The notes under the pieces are model-generated. The model had not been told where the DNA came from, made no database searches, and saw only the letters and a program-made list of their open reading frames with translations. A DNA stretch of 64,000 nucleotides from an uncultured Sunxiuqinia sp. GTDB taxonomy: Bacteria > Bacteroidota > Bacteroidia > Bacteroidales > Prolixibacteraceae. A program made the position numbers and the translations under genes. The stretch is taken from positions 186,001 to 250,000 of the forward strand of contig NZ_CANLZV010000003.1 of assembly GCF_947495665.1 (NCBI RefSeq). The letters are read 5' to 3'. How positions within the stretch are numbered: the stretch's first letter is position 1; each line of letters starts with the position of its first letter. Positions 53,262 through 62,730 of this stretch are shown piece after piece.

Positions 53262-55628
53262 ATGAAAATAACTCTACAGCTATTAACTCTTGGTTTTTTA
53301 CTACTTGGTGCGTGCAGTTCAGGTGAAAAAAAAGAAAAACAGCTAACGCTTTGGTACGATGAGCCTGCCACGGATTGGATGACCGAAGCTTTACCCATTG
53401 GAAATGGTTATATGGGAGCCATGTTTTTTGGTGGAGTTGATAAAGAACAAATACAGTTTACCGAAGGAACTCTTTGGAGTGGAGGGCCAGGTTCAAATCC
53501 TGAATATAATTTTGGTACGCGTGAAGAAGCATGGAAGAACCTTGAGAATATTCGGGAGTTGTTGGATGCCGAAAAAATGGACGAAGCCCATAATCTGGCA
53601 AGTCGACAGTTAACCGGTGTGATACACGAAAAAGGAGGCGCCATGTTTGGCGATTACGGGGCACAACAAACCATGGGCGACCTTTTTATAAAGGTTGAAC
53701 ATGCAGGCACTCCCAGCAGTTACAAACGTGAACTTGATATTACGAATTCTGAGGCGCGGGTGTATTACGAAATTGCTGGAGAGAAGTATAAAAGGACGTA
53801 TTTTGGAAGTTACCCGGCAAAAGCAATGGTTTATCGTTTTGAAAGTACTACCCAAACAGATTACTCGATTGAATACAACTCGCCTCACAAAAAAAACAAA
53901 GAGTCTTTTTCCAATTCAATATACTCCCATCAGGGAGAAGTTAAAGATAACGGAATGCAATATGAAACCTGTTTGAAAATTGATACCGATGGTGAGGTAT
54001 TGTTTGAAAAGGGAAGTTTACTTGTTACGGATGCCAAATACCTTATCATTTATCACGTTGCTGCAACCGATTATACTTTAAAATATCCAAACTACAAAGG
54101 CTTTGATTTTATTGCCGACAACAAAAGATCCCTGTCAAAACTAGAAGGTAAATCATACGCAGAAATACGGAATGAGCATCAGAAAGACTATCGGAATTTA
54201 TTTGCTCGGGTAGAATTAGATTTAGGAGAAAGCAATCGTGACTCGGTTCCTACAAACCAACGTTTAATGGAATATGCAGAAGGTTCAACTGACCCGGGAT
54301 TGGAGCAAACCTACTTTCAATACAGCCGATATATGATGATTGCTGCTTCGCGCCCCGGAACCATGCCATTAAACCTACAAGGGAAATGGAACAACAGCAC
54401 CAATCCACCCTGGGCATGCGATTACCACATGAATATAAACCAGCAGATGTTGTACTGGTCAGCCGAAATTACCAATTTAGACGAGTGCCACCTTCCGCTA
54501 TTTGATTATATGGAAAGTTTAGTTGAGCCTGGAAAAGTATCGGCAAAAGAGTTTTTTAATACCCGTGGCTGGATAGTCAACACGATGAATAATCCCTTTG
54601 GTTATACTGCACCGGGCTGGGGATTTCCGTGGGGGTTTTTCCCCGGGGGGGCCGCCTGGCTGTGCCAGCACGTTTGGGAACATTACGATTTTACCAGAGA
54701 TGAGAAGTTTTTAAAAGAAACAGGCTATCCACTGATGAAAGAAGCCGCACTTTTTTGGATAGACTATTTGGTTAAAGACGAAAATGGATATTTAGTATCC
54801 TCTCCTTCTTATTCGCCCGAGCATGGAGGAATTTCGCGAGGAGCATCGATGGACCACCAAATGGCATGGGATTTATTAAATAACTGCATTGAAGCCTGTA
54901 ATGTGTTGGGAATTGATGAAGAGTTTAAAAAAGAAGCCATAACAGTAAGGGATAAAATATGCCCGCCAAGGATAGGGAAATGGGGGCAGTTACAAGAGTG
55001 GAAAGAAGATGTTGATGACCCGGAAAATAAGCATCGTCACGTTTCGCATTTGTACGCCCTACACCCTGGGAAACAAATTACAGTAGAAACAACACCTGAT
55101 TTGGCCGAGGCAGCAAAAGTTAGTCTTAATGCACGTGGCGACGATGGAACAGGTTGGTCGTTGGCATGGAAAGTAAATTTTTGGGCACGTTTGAAAGATG
55201 GCGACCGCGCTTATAAATTGTTCAAACGCCTGTTACGCCCGACCGGAGAACAGGAAACTGAAATGATGAGTGGAGGCGGAAGTTATTCCAATCTTTTGTG
55301 CGCACATCCGCCATTTCAGCTCGACGGAAATATGGGAGGGTGTGCTGGTTTAGCTGAGCTTTTATTGCAATCCCACACGGGAGTAATTGATTTGTTACCA
55401 GCCTTGCCTTCTGCATGGAAAACGGGAAGCGTGAAAGGGTTAAAAGCGCGTGGTGGCTTCATCGTGGCTATTGATTGGCAAAACGGTCAATTGACCCAAG
55501 CTACAATAACATCTCTTAATGGCTTGCCTGTGAAATTGAAATATGGAAACAAACTGATTGAGTTTGAGCAAACGGAGAAAGACCAAAGCTATCAATTCGA
55601 TTCAAACATTCGATTAGTTAGAGATTAA
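53262..55628 (+). CDS. GH95 glycoside hydrolase (alpha-L-fucosidase/galactosidase type), lipoprotein
   Basis: 788 residues with lipobox LLLGAC. All GH95 hallmarks are seen: [20 protein letters not shown] at the start, [25 protein letters not shown] (Asn391, Asn393), SPSYSPEHG (acid Glu520), [12 protein letters not shown] (Asp688) and [18 protein letters not shown]95 inverts alpha-1,2-linked L-fucose or L-galactose. It ends the operon and is followed by a terminator. Confidence 0.95.
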   Translation: MKITLQLLTLGFLLLGACSSGEKKEKQLTLWYDEPATDWMTEALPIGNGYMGAMFFGGVDKEQIQFTEGTLWSGGPGSNPEYNFGTREEAWKNLENIRELLDAEKMDEAHNLASRQLTGVIHEKGGAMFGDYGAQQTMGDLFIKVEHAGTPSSYKRELDITNSEARVYYEIAGEKYKRTYFGSYPAKAMVYRFESTTQTDYSIEYNSPHKKNKESFSNSIYSHQGEVKDNGMQYETCLKIDTDGEVLFEKGSLLVTDAKYLIIYHVAATDYTLKYPNYKGFDFIADNKRSLSKLEGKSYAEIRNEHQKDYRNLFARVELDLGESNRDSVPTNQRLMEYAEGSTDPGLEQTYFQYSRYMMIAASRPGTMPLNLQGKWNNSTNPPWACDYHMNINQQMLYWSAEITNLDECHLPLFDYMESLVEPGKVSAKEFFNTRGWIVNTMNNPFGYTAPGWGFPWGFFPGGAAWLCQHVWEHYDFTRDEKFLKETGYPLMKEAALFWIDYLVKDENGYLVSSPSYSPEHGGISRGASMDHQMAWDLLNNCIEACNVLGIDEEFKKEAITVRDKICPPRIGKWGQLQEWKEDVDDPENKHRHVSHLYALHPGKQITVETTPDLAEAAKVSLNARGDDGTGWSLAWKVNFWARLKDGDRAYKLFKRLLRPTGEQETEMMSGGGSYSNLLCAHPPFQLDGNMGGCAGLAELLLQSHTGVIDLLPALPSAWKTGSVKGLKARGGFIVAIDWQNGQLTQATITSLNGLPVKLKYGNKLIEFEQTEKDQSYQFDSNIRLVRD

Positions 55629-55664
55629 AATGATTTGATCCATAAACATCTTTACAACATATGA

Positions 55665-55704
55665 GGCTCTCTCAAAACAAGTTTTTTTGGGAGAGCCTTG
55701 TTTA
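55665..55704 (+). terminator. Terminator after GH95
   Basis: GGCTCTCTC pairs with GGGAGAGCC (one G-T) over a 15-base loop; TTGTTTATTT follows. Ends the glycan operon. Confidence 0.75.
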
Positions 55705-55705
55705 T

Positions 55706-55786
55706 TTATGTTGATTTTATATTCAGTTCTTCTCCTGACTTGAACTGCTTCAGAAAGTCATCATTCAATAATTCTTCTTTCTTCAT
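55706..55786 (-). pseudogene. 5' remnant of an IS256-type transposase gene
   Basis: On the minus strand, 26 codons read MKKEELLNDDFLKQFKSGEE then diverge to a stop. This is the usual start of Bacteroidota IS256-family (mutator) transposases. Nothing further remains. It marks an old insertion and deletion between the glycan operon and the NO-defence genes. Confidence 0.5.
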
Positions 55787-55810
55787 CTCTGTGTAAATTT
55801 AAGTAAACAA

Positions 55811-55840
55811 AAAATACCGGGAGATAACCCTCGGTATTTT
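55811..55840. repeat. Hairpin, terminator-like
   Basis: AAAATACCG/CGGTATTTT pair perfectly around a partly paired loop. A- and T-rich on both sides, so it can end transcription in either direction. The rest of 55629-56062 contains no gene. Confidence 0.6.
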
Positions 55841-56004
55841 AGACTTTACTCAGTTTATGAGATAGTGCTACCGTTAACGTTAAATGCTTTTCCTTCCTTG
55901 TAATAAACTATATAACTACTCCTATTGAACACTCGCTACGCTTCTCGAACAGTAAGCCCGACGCTTTACAGCCCTCAATCAATTCTATGCATTCTCAGTA
56001 AAAA

Positions 56005-56033
56005 TAAAAGCCACCCCAAAGGAGCAGCTTTTA
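56005..56033 (-). terminator. Terminator of the NO reductase gene
   Basis: TAAAAGC/GCTTTTA stem extended by CC/GG pairing, directly downstream of the norB stop on the minus strand and followed there by a T-run. Confidence 0.65.
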
Positions 56034-56062
56034 AGCGGAAAATCAACAATAGAAAGGAACAA

Positions 56063-58318
56063 TCAGTCCTGCGTTGTATCTTTTTCAAATGACCAGCCAA
56101 AGGCCAGGCCAAACACATGATAAACCAAAACAAATACCCCGGCAGCAAAAATCGTATCTCCAATCACCCGTAACCATTTCAGCGTTGCCATAAAGGGCTG
56201 CTGCATAAACTCGGCCGAACGGGCATACCACAAACCAAACTTAACACTGGCCCAGGTTTGTGCCAATCCAACCGGCAGAACACTAATCAACACCATCAGC
56301 AAAAGGCCAATATTAATGGCCCAAAAAGCAAACTTAATTGGCTTCTCTTTCCATTCGCTTTTCAGATTCATATCTCGCAACACAAACAACATCAAGCCAA
56401 TTCCAAGAAAACCATAAACCCCGAATAAAGCAGTATGACCATGAACCGGAGTGGTATTCAAGCCTTGCATGTAGTAAAGAGCAATGGGTGGATTGATCAA
56501 AAATCCAAAGATTCCGGCTCCCAGAAAATTCCAGAACGCAACAGCAATAAAACAATAGATCGGCCACTTGTAAGCTTTTACCCATTCCCCCGAACGACTC
56601 AAAGTCAGGTTATGGTAGGCTTCGAAGCCCATTAATACCAGCGGGACAACTTCAAGCGCGCTGAATGTAGCCCCCAAGGCCAACACGGCTGTGGGCGTTC
56701 CGGTAAAATATAAGTGATGGAAAGTTCCCAAAATACCTCCACTCAGAAAAATGATGGTGGAAAACAAAACCGTAGTGGTGGCTATCTTCGAACCAATCAG
56801 CTGCATCCGTACAAACAGGTAAGCAATAATCACCGTTGCAAATACTTCGAAGAATCCTTCCACCCAAAGGTGAACCACCCACCAGCGCCAATATTCCGCA
56901 ATAGCCAGGTGTGTTTGCCGCCCCCACATCAGTCCGGCACCGTAAAACGAGGCAATGGCGATAGATGCAATCAGGAACATGATGAGCAGGTTCCTATTTT
57001 CTGACCGCTCGCGCAAGGCTGGTAACAGGGCCCGCCCCATCAAAAACAACCAAATAAATAAACCAATAAACAGAAAGATTTGCCAAAAACGCCCTAGTTC
57101 AACGTACTCATAGCCTTGGTGTCCGAACCAGAAATTCTCAACCAAACCCAGTTTCTGCATCACCCCAAGCCATTGTCCGGCCAATGATCCGACAACAATA
57201 ACCAGCAAGGCAAAAAACAACAGGTCAACTCCCAGCTTCTGAAATTTGGGTTCTTTACCGGCAATGGCCGGAGCAAAAAACAAGCCGGTAGCCAGCCAGG
57301 AAGTAGCAATCCAGAAAATACCAATTTGAACATGCCAGGTTCTGGATATGGAATAAGGCAACCATTGATCCAGCGGAATGCCATAAAAAGCACTGCCTTC
57401 AACCCCATAGTGAGCCGTAATAACTCCGGCAATAATCTGCACCAGCATCAGCAGAGAAACCACCCAAAAATACTTTAAGGTAGCTTTCATCGATGGAAAC
57501 AATTTCATCCCACTAACCGGGTTCACTTCCGGCACGGGCTGATGTTCTTCATCACCTTTGGAAGAAGCATAGTACCACGACAACCATCCAATACCAGCCA
57601 GCAGAATAATTACACTGAAACCCGTCCACAAAATCAAAGCACTGGTCGGTCTATTGCCTACCAGTTCTTCCGGGGGCCAGTTGTTGGTGTACGATATTTC
57701 CTGTCCGGGGCGCTCCGTTACCGTAGCCCATGTCGCCCAGAAGAAGAAAGCATTCATTTGATCCATTCGTTTCTGTTCCTTAATGGTATTCTCCGGAATA
57801 GCATAAGCTTCCCGCAGAGCAGCTTCCTCAGGGCCATCCTGAAACAAACCGGAATAGTGCTTACTAACCTCCCGGATAGCCAAAGCCCGAAGTTCTGAAA
57901 TAACAAGATTTCCCGTTGACTCGTCGTAGGTGTTGGTTCGCATTTCCTTTTGAACCCGAGCCTCCAGAGCCGCTTTTTGCTCTTCATTCAACAGCTCATA
58001 AGCCTTTCCAAAATCTTTTTTGCCCCAATAGTTCAACAAAAACATGGCCTCCCGGTGAAGCCAGTCTGCTGTCCAGTCTGGGGCCTGGTACGCACCATGC
58101 CCCCATACCGTTCCTAACTGATGTCCACCAATTGATTGCCATACATTCTGACCATCCTTAATGTCTTGCCCACTAAAAACAGTTTTTCCGGAGCTTGTCA
58201 CCACCTGATCAGGCATTGGTGGAGCCTGCCGGTAAATTTCGTAACCATAAAACAAAAGTACCGCGAAAGACAGCACCATTACTGCGGTAAATCCATACCA
58301 TAACTTCTTCGTGCTCAT
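56063..58318 (-). CDS. norB: Quinol-dependent nitric oxide reductase (qNor, NorZ type)
   Basis: 751 residues, the length of single-subunit qNors. The N-terminal periplasmic extension (QDIKDGQNVWQSIGGHQLGTVWGHGAY) replaces NorC and carries no haem c motif. About 14 membrane helices follow, with the haem-copper-type His ligands in HVQIGIFWIATSW, WVVHLWVEGFFEVFATVII, FHHLYFTGTP and LNTTPVHGHTALFGVYG. It reduces two NO to N2O at the inner membrane using menaquinol. It is divergent from ric and shares its control region. Confidence 0.96.
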   Translation of the reverse strand: MSTKKLWYGFTAVMVLSFAVLLFYGYEIYRQAPPMPDQVVTSSGKTVFSGQDIKDGQNVWQSIGGHQLGTVWGHGAYQAPDWTADWLHREAMFLLNYWGKKDFGKAYELLNEEQKAALEARVQKEMRTNTYDESTGNLVISELRALAIREVSKHYSGLFQDGPEEAALREAYAIPENTIKEQKRMDQMNAFFFWATWATVTERPGQEISYTNNWPPEELVGNRPTSALILWTGFSVIILLAGIGWLSWYYASSKGDEEHQPVPEVNPVSGMKLFPSMKATLKYFWVVSLLMLVQIIAGVITAHYGVEGSAFYGIPLDQWLPYSISRTWHVQIGIFWIATSWLATGLFFAPAIAGKEPKFQKLGVDLLFFALLVIVVGSLAGQWLGVMQKLGLVENFWFGHQGYEYVELGRFWQIFLFIGLFIWLFLMGRALLPALRERSENRNLLIMFLIASIAIASFYGAGLMWGRQTHLAIAEYWRWWVVHLWVEGFFEVFATVIIAYLFVRMQLIGSKIATTTVLFSTIIFLSGGILGTFHHLYFTGTPTAVLALGATFSALEVVPLVLMGFEAYHNLTLSRSGEWVKAYKWPIYCFIAVAFWNFLGAGIFGFLINPPIALYYMQGLNTTPVHGHTALFGVYGFLGIGLMLFVLRDMNLKSEWKEKPIKFAFWAINIGLLLMVLISVLPVGLAQTWASVKFGLWYARSAEFMQQPFMATLKWLRVIGDTIFAAGVFVLVYHVFGLAFGWSFEKDTTQD

Positions 58319-58345
58319 AAAATTTTAGTTTAGTAGATATTAACC

Positions 58346-58403
58346 TCCATTGATCTTCTATTGCAAATATAAAAAGATTGCGTTAGATTTGTAGATCAAT
58401 GGA
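58346..58403. promoter_or_regulatory. Divergent norB/ric promoters inside an inverted repeat
   Basis: Two perfect Bacteroidota -7 boxes face apart: TATATTTG on the minus strand (58364-58371) for norB and TAGATTTG on the plus strand (58384-58391) for ric. They are enclosed by perfect 10-bp arms TCCATTGATC (58346-58355) and GATCAATGGA (58394-58403). Each arm resembles an FNR half-site (TTGAT/ATCAA), but the spacing is far too wide for one FNR site. The nearby Rrf2 protein or a Crp/Fnr protein is the likely ligand. Confidence 0.65.
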
Positions 58404-58457
58404 TGTGCTTATCCACAAATATTTTTACAAAGTCTTTATCCCTAAAAATTAAACGTC

Positions 58458-59183
58458 ATGATTAGCTTAGAAACACCCGTTGGCGAAATTGCCAAAACCC
58501 ATTTTCAAACCGTTAAAGTTTTTGATGATTACCAGATTGACTTTTGCTGTGGAGGAAAAGAAAGTCTGGAAAGAGTCTGTCAAGAAAAATCGCTCAATCC
58601 TGGCGAGGTGATTAGCCGACTGGAAGAAGCCATTCAGCAACCGACCAATGCCCCTAACTTTGATTCGATGGAACTGGTCGACTTGATTCAGTACATTATT
58701 AATACCCACCATAGTTTTGTCCGGGAGACCATCCCACTGCTTTCCCGGATGCTGGATAAAATCGAAGAAGTACATGGCGAACGCCATCCTGAGATTATTG
58801 AGGTAAATGCCCATTTCAAAGAGTCGGCAGGGCAATTGACGATGCATATGCAAAAAGAAGAAATTGTTTTGTTTCCTTTAATTGAGAAGTTAAGCCAGTT
58901 GAAGCGAGAAACCAAAACCATCACGATTTCCAACAATGCGTCGGTAAACAACCCCATCAATGCCATGATGCAGGAACATGAAAATGAAGGAGCCCGTTTC
59001 GAAGAAATAGCCCGTTTAACACAAAATTACACCATCCCACAGGATGCGTGCAATACTTATCGGGCAGCTTATGAAACCCTGCACTCTTTCGAAAAAGACC
59101 TGCACCGGCATATACACCTGGAAAACAACATTCTTTTTCCAAAGGCAGCGCTACTCGAGCAAGAAGTTGTGAAAAAGAACTAA
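58458..59183 (+). CDS. ric: Iron-sulfur cluster repair di-iron protein (RIC; ScdA/YtfE/DnrN)
   Basis: 241 residues, usual length. The N-terminal DUF542 domain has VFDDYQIDFCCGGKESLERVC; the hemerythrin-like four-helix bundle has the His/Glu di-iron ligands in THHSFVRETIPLL, HMQKEEIVLFPLI, MQEHENEGARFEEI and HRHIHLENNILFPKA. It repairs Fe-S clusters damaged by NO and oxidative stress in the cytoplasm. Divergent from norB and 23 bp before the rrf2 start. Confidence 0.95.
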   Translation: MISLETPVGEIAKTHFQTVKVFDDYQIDFCCGGKESLERVCQEKSLNPGEVISRLEEAIQQPTNAPNFDSMELVDLIQYIINTHHSFVRETIPLLSRMLDKIEEVHGERHPEIIEVNAHFKESAGQLTMHMQKEEIVLFPLIEKLSQLKRETKTITISNNASVNNPINAMMQEHENEGARFEEIARLTQNYTIPQDACNTYRAAYETLHSFEKDLHRHIHLENNILFPKAALLEQEVVKKN

Positions 59184-59206
59184 ATTTGCGTTCAAACAAA
59201 AAAAAC

Positions 59207-59647
59207 ATGCTTTCAAAATCTGCAGAATATGCTATTCGTGCACTGGTTTACATCCAAATGCAAAATTGGGAAGGAAAACGTCCGGGATACCGGCAAGTAG
59301 CACGGGAGATTGATTCTCCGGAACATTTCACGGCAAAGATTCTTCAGATTATGACCCGCTTCAGTTTGATTTACAGCTTGAAAGGGCGCAATGGTGGTTT
59401 TACCTTTGATGAGCAGGATGGCCCGTTAAAACTGTATCGGGTTATTGTGGCCATTGACGGTGAAAAATCCTTTACACGCTGTAGTTTTGGATTTAAAAAT
59501 TGCGATGCGACCAACAAATGTCCGTTGCACGATGAATTTTCCAAAATCAGAGACAACTTTGCGGAGATGGTAAATAAAGAAACCATCCAATCGCTGGCTC
59601 AGCGCATCAAAGCCGGCGAAGCTGTTTTAACACAAAAAATCCATTAA
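59207..59647 (+). CDS. Rrf2-family regulator, NsrR-like
   Basis: 146 residues from ATG 59207 (MLSKSAEYAIRALVYI, the family's standard start). Winged helix with VAREIDSPEHFTAKILQIMTRFSLIYSLKGRNGGF, then the three-Cys Fe-S motif in RCSFGFKNCDATNKCPLHDEF. It can hold an Fe-S cluster sensitive to NO and probably represses norB and ric. Confidence 0.92.
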   Translation: MLSKSAEYAIRALVYIQMQNWEGKRPGYRQVAREIDSPEHFTAKILQIMTRFSLIYSLKGRNGGFTFDEQDGPLKLYRVIVAIDGEKSFTRCSFGFKNCDATNKCPLHDEFSKIRDNFAEMVNKETIQSLAQRIKAGEAVLTQKIH

Positions 59648-60185
59648 AATAGAGTAGGAGGGAAATTAAATAGGTTTTCCTCCTTTTTTATTTCCTCTGG
59701 CTAGTGCTAGTCGCTAGCGAGGCCCAGCTGTATTATGCTTAAATTCTCTTATAAAAGTTCTTCTGGCTTTTTATATAATACTCAGGTGTAATTTAAGGCA
59801 ATCATACCTTTACTTTCTGTCTGTTCAAATATAGCAACTCCAGTCTGATTTGGATTGACCACTCCTTTTTTCGTTTCATTAATTCTAGGGAGATCTGTAT
59901 TGAGGATTCTTGTTACACTCAAATTTCTGACAAAGTTATTAATCACTTCCCGGAACGGTAAAGGGGAACTCGCTTTTCGCGGCTCGTTTCCTTCGGATGC
60001 GTTCAGCTTTTCATTTTTCACACGGCACATACTCTCCGCGCGAAAACCTGACATGCACCCCATTGACCTCATCCGGGACAGCTCAATAGAGGTACGCCAA
60101 AAATTTAAGTTTAATGGCGTGCCAGAGATTTCCTTGGATACTTCAAGGGTGCCAAAATAAGTCTGCAGGGCAGCAGCATTTTCCA
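59648..60185. other. 538-bp gap before ardC, with a terminator and one doubtful ORF
   Basis: A hairpin terminator lies just after the rrf2 stop. On the minus strand an ORF at 59782-60198 would give 138 residues, with SSPLPFREVINNFVRNLSVTRILNTDLPRINETKK as the most protein-like stretch, but I recognise no family and it crosses the ardC start. No other feature is supported. Confidence 0.4.
59656..59690 (+). terminator. Terminator after the Rrf2 gene
   Basis: AGGAGGGAAA pairs with TTTTCCTCCT (one G-T) over a 9-base loop, then a T-run. Ends the ric-rrf2 transcript. Confidence 0.8.
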
Positions 60186-61091
60186 ATGAAAACTTCATTT
60201 GATATTTATGAAATGGTTACCAACCTGATTGTTGAGCGTTTGGAAAAAGGTGTTATTCCTTGGCAAATGCCGTGGAAAGTAGAAAACGGGTTACCGCAGA
60301 ATATGATTCACCGTAAAGTTTACCGTGGTTCTAATTTCTGGTTTCTTCTGACGGTTGCCAGTCAATTTGATTCCCCGTTTTTCCTCACCTTCAGGCAAGT
60401 GCAAGAACTTGGAGGTCATGTTTTGAAAGGGCAGAAAGGATTTCCTGTTGTTTTTTGGAAGATATTGGAAAAGGAAGAAAGTATTGACCAAATTCCGTTT
60501 CTAAGGTATTACACCGTTTTCAATCTGAAACAAACCGAAGGAATTGATGAAGGTAAAATTCCATTGACCGAAGCCTACGATCATGATTTTAATCCGATTG
60601 ATCAGGCTGAAAAGTTAATTGAGTGCTGGTCCGATTGTCCGAAAATTAGCCTTGATCAATCTCATGCGTTCTATTCCCCTTCCGGGGATTATATTGGAAT
60701 GCCCAATCCACGAACCTTTTTTAAGGATGAACAATTTTATTCAGTTCTATACCATGAATGCACACACGCAACGGGGCATATCAAACGAACCGGGAGGCAT
60801 GAAAAACTACCTAATCATAAGTTCGGCTCTTCAGATTATAGTATTGAAGAACTTGTTGCTGAAATGGGGGCTGCTTACCTGTGCTACCTCACCGGTATTC
60901 AGAATGCCACAATCGATAACAGTGCTGCTTACATTAAAAGCTGGATCGGGAAATTAAAGGAGGATAAAAAGTTATTGCTTACAGCTTCGTCAATGGCTCA
61001 GAAAGCAGTTGATTACATCCTGGAGCATCGGACTGAACCGGACGGACTGGTAAGTTTACAAGGATTGGGAGCATTAGCGAAGGCCGAATAG
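60186..61091 (+). CDS. ardC: ArdC-like antirestriction protein
   Basis: 301 residues from ATG 60186. N-terminal ssDNA-binding domain: VTNLIVERLEKGVIPWQMPW, MIHRKVYRGSNFWFL, GHVLKGQKGFPVVFWK. The C-terminal zinc-metalloprotease-like domain has HECTH (HExxH) followed by EELVAEMGAAYLC. ArdC-type proteins protect incoming single-stranded DNA from restriction and are common on conjugative elements. It ends 39 bp from the integrase gene, tail to tail. Confidence 0.93.
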   Translation: MKTSFDIYEMVTNLIVERLEKGVIPWQMPWKVENGLPQNMIHRKVYRGSNFWFLLTVASQFDSPFFLTFRQVQELGGHVLKGQKGFPVVFWKILEKEESIDQIPFLRYYTVFNLKQTEGIDEGKIPLTEAYDHDFNPIDQAEKLIECWSDCPKISLDQSHAFYSPSGDYIGMPNPRTFFKDEQFYSVLYHECTHATGHIKRTGRHEKLPNHKFGSSDYSIEELVAEMGAAYLCYLTGIQNATIDNSAAYIKSWIGKLKEDKKLLLTASSMAQKAVDYILEHRTEPDGLVSLQGLGALAKAE

Positions 61092-61130
61092 CCTTCGCCT
61101 TTTTTACTTTAGAAATTACAGGAATGGCAA

Positions 61131-62360
61131 TTAATCTTTGGGAGGACTGGTCTGGACTTGATTTAATTTCGATTCTAATAATTCCATGTCCTCTGCAATT
61201 TTCGTATCCAATACTTTGGCATATATCTGGGTTGTTTTTAGCGAAGAGTGCCCCAGTAACTTTGATACGGTTTCAATTGGAACACCATTGCTGAGGGTGA
61301 CTGTCGTTGCAAAAGTATGTCTGGCAATGTGCATGGTAATATTCTTATTGATATTGCAGATATCACCTAACTCTTTGAGGTAGCTGTTCATTTTCTGGTT
61401 CGTCAAAACCGGAAGGAGAATTGCTTTGCCGGATATTTTCGGATAATCTTCGTATTTCTTTAATATCTCCTTTGCTTTGGGGAGCAATGGTATCCGACAC
61501 CGGTTATTTGTTTTCTTTCGGTCGATAATAATCCATTCCCTTCCATCATTTTTTTGTTGAAGATGAATTGCACTGAGTTTGGCTATATCAGAGAATGAAA
61601 GCCCCGTATAGCAGGCGAAAACGAAAATATCACGAACAACAGCCAACCGTTCAATCTGGATTTGCTTTCCTTCAATCCTCTTCAACTCATCGCTTGACAG
61701 AATCTCGCGATGAGTTTCATCCAAGCGAACTTTAAATTTTGAATAGGGATTTTTATCGATGTAATCCAAAGAGATTGCCAGGTTTAAAACCCGTCTGAGG
61801 TGTTTGTGATAATTCCATGCCGTATTTTGGGAATTGTTGAAGTTCTTTTTGATGAAAACATCAAAGGCATTAAGGAATTTATAATCAATGGATAAAGCTG
61901 AGATGTCTGAACGTCTTAATTTCTTGGTAATAAACTCAGACAACCTTTTTCTGGACGACTTATAGTGTTTGTAGGTTTCCATTGAATAGCCCTTGTTTAG
62001 CTTTGCAAGGATGCTATCCAAATAATAATCAAAGACGTCCAAAATACCTTTGGAATCCTGAATTTTCAATAGTCTCTGCTTGATGGTAATTACATCAAAC
62101 TCCTCATTAGAGGATCTGAGCTGGTTGAAAATATCTAAGATCTCGATTTTAATCCGGTCAAGGTTTTCATTCAGAATCTTTGATCCTTTGACTTTGCTAT
62201 TAATCTTTTGCCTGGAAATATCCCAATGCTCCGGTAAAGCGTATAGGCCAGTTGAGAGTTCGGTTCGACTACCTCGGTATGTGTACCTTACACAGATCGA
62301 TGATCGGCCATCTTCTGATTTTCTGCTTTTTCGTAATAAAAAGTTGATACTAATCTTCAT
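61131..62360 (-). CDS. int: Tyrosine recombinase/integrase of the CTnDOT type
   Basis: 409 residues. An N-terminal arm-binding domain (1-95), a SAM-like core-binding domain (about 105-205) and the catalytic domain follow. The first catalytic Arg position is Ser (ACYTGLSFSDIAKL), as in IntDOT; HIARHTFAT gives His and Arg, LGHSSLKTTQIY gives His and the nucleophilic Tyr. The start lies 286 bp from the 3' end of tRNA-Leu and the gene reads away from it, the usual arrangement for an element integrated at a tRNA. Confidence 0.93.
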   Translation of the reverse strand: MKISINFLLRKSRKSEDGRSSICVRYTYRGSRTELSTGLYALPEHWDISRQKINSKVKGSKILNENLDRIKIEILDIFNQLRSSNEEFDVITIKQRLLKIQDSKGILDVFDYYLDSILAKLNKGYSMETYKHYKSSRKRLSEFITKKLRRSDISALSIDYKFLNAFDVFIKKNFNNSQNTAWNYHKHLRRVLNLAISLDYIDKNPYSKFKVRLDETHREILSSDELKRIEGKQIQIERLAVVRDIFVFACYTGLSFSDIAKLSAIHLQQKNDGREWIIIDRKKTNNRCRIPLLPKAKEILKKYEDYPKISGKAILLPVLTNQKMNSYLKELGDICNINKNITMHIARHTFATTVTLSNGVPIETVSKLLGHSSLKTTQIYAKVLDTKIAEDMELLESKLNQVQTSPPKD

Positions 62361-62582
62361 GGTGCAACAATAAAAAAATCAAAAACTAAGTCCTTTGGAC
62401 TAATTAAAATACCTCATTTTGACTTTTTTAAAAAGCGGCAAAATGAGTCAATGTGAATCAAATAAAATGTTTTGAGTCAATTTGTTGCGTGATTTGCCGC
62501 GACCAGAAGTTTTTTTGGGTGGCTTGGTCTCGATTTTGTCGCGTTTTATTTGTTTTCCGCGACCAATTTTTGATTTGGTCCC

Positions 62583-62630
62583 TTAAAACAAAAGCGCTTA
62601 AATCGTTGAATTTAAGCGCTTTTGTTTTAA
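62583..62630 (-). terminator. Perfect 21-bp inverted repeat downstream of tRNA-Leu
   Basis: Arms at 62583-62603 and 62610-62630 are exact complements over a 6-base loop (CGTTGA), with AAAACAAAAGCGC at the core. Probably the tRNA terminator, possibly bidirectional, since the integrase starts on its other side. Nearby upstream bases (62490-62575) repeat CCGCGACCA twice, which may be integrase arm sites. Confidence 0.75.
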
Positions 62631-62646
62631 TTTGAATCTCTAAGTG

Positions 62647-62730
62647 TGCCCAGTAAAGGACTCGAACCTTCACGTCCAGATGGACACTAGTCCCTGAAAC
62701 TAGCGCGTCTACCAATTCCGCCAACTGGGC
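62647..62730 (-). tRNA. tRNA-Leu(CAG)
   Basis: 84 nt on the minus strand. Acceptor stem GCCCAGT/ACTGGGC with discriminator A, D-arm GGCGGAATTGGTAGACGC, anticodon loop TTCAGGG (anticodon CAG) between CTAGT and ACTAG, a long variable arm (TGTCCATCTGGACG) typical of Leu, and T-arm GGTTCGAGTCC. CCA is not encoded. Likely integration target of the adjacent integrase. Confidence 0.97.
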
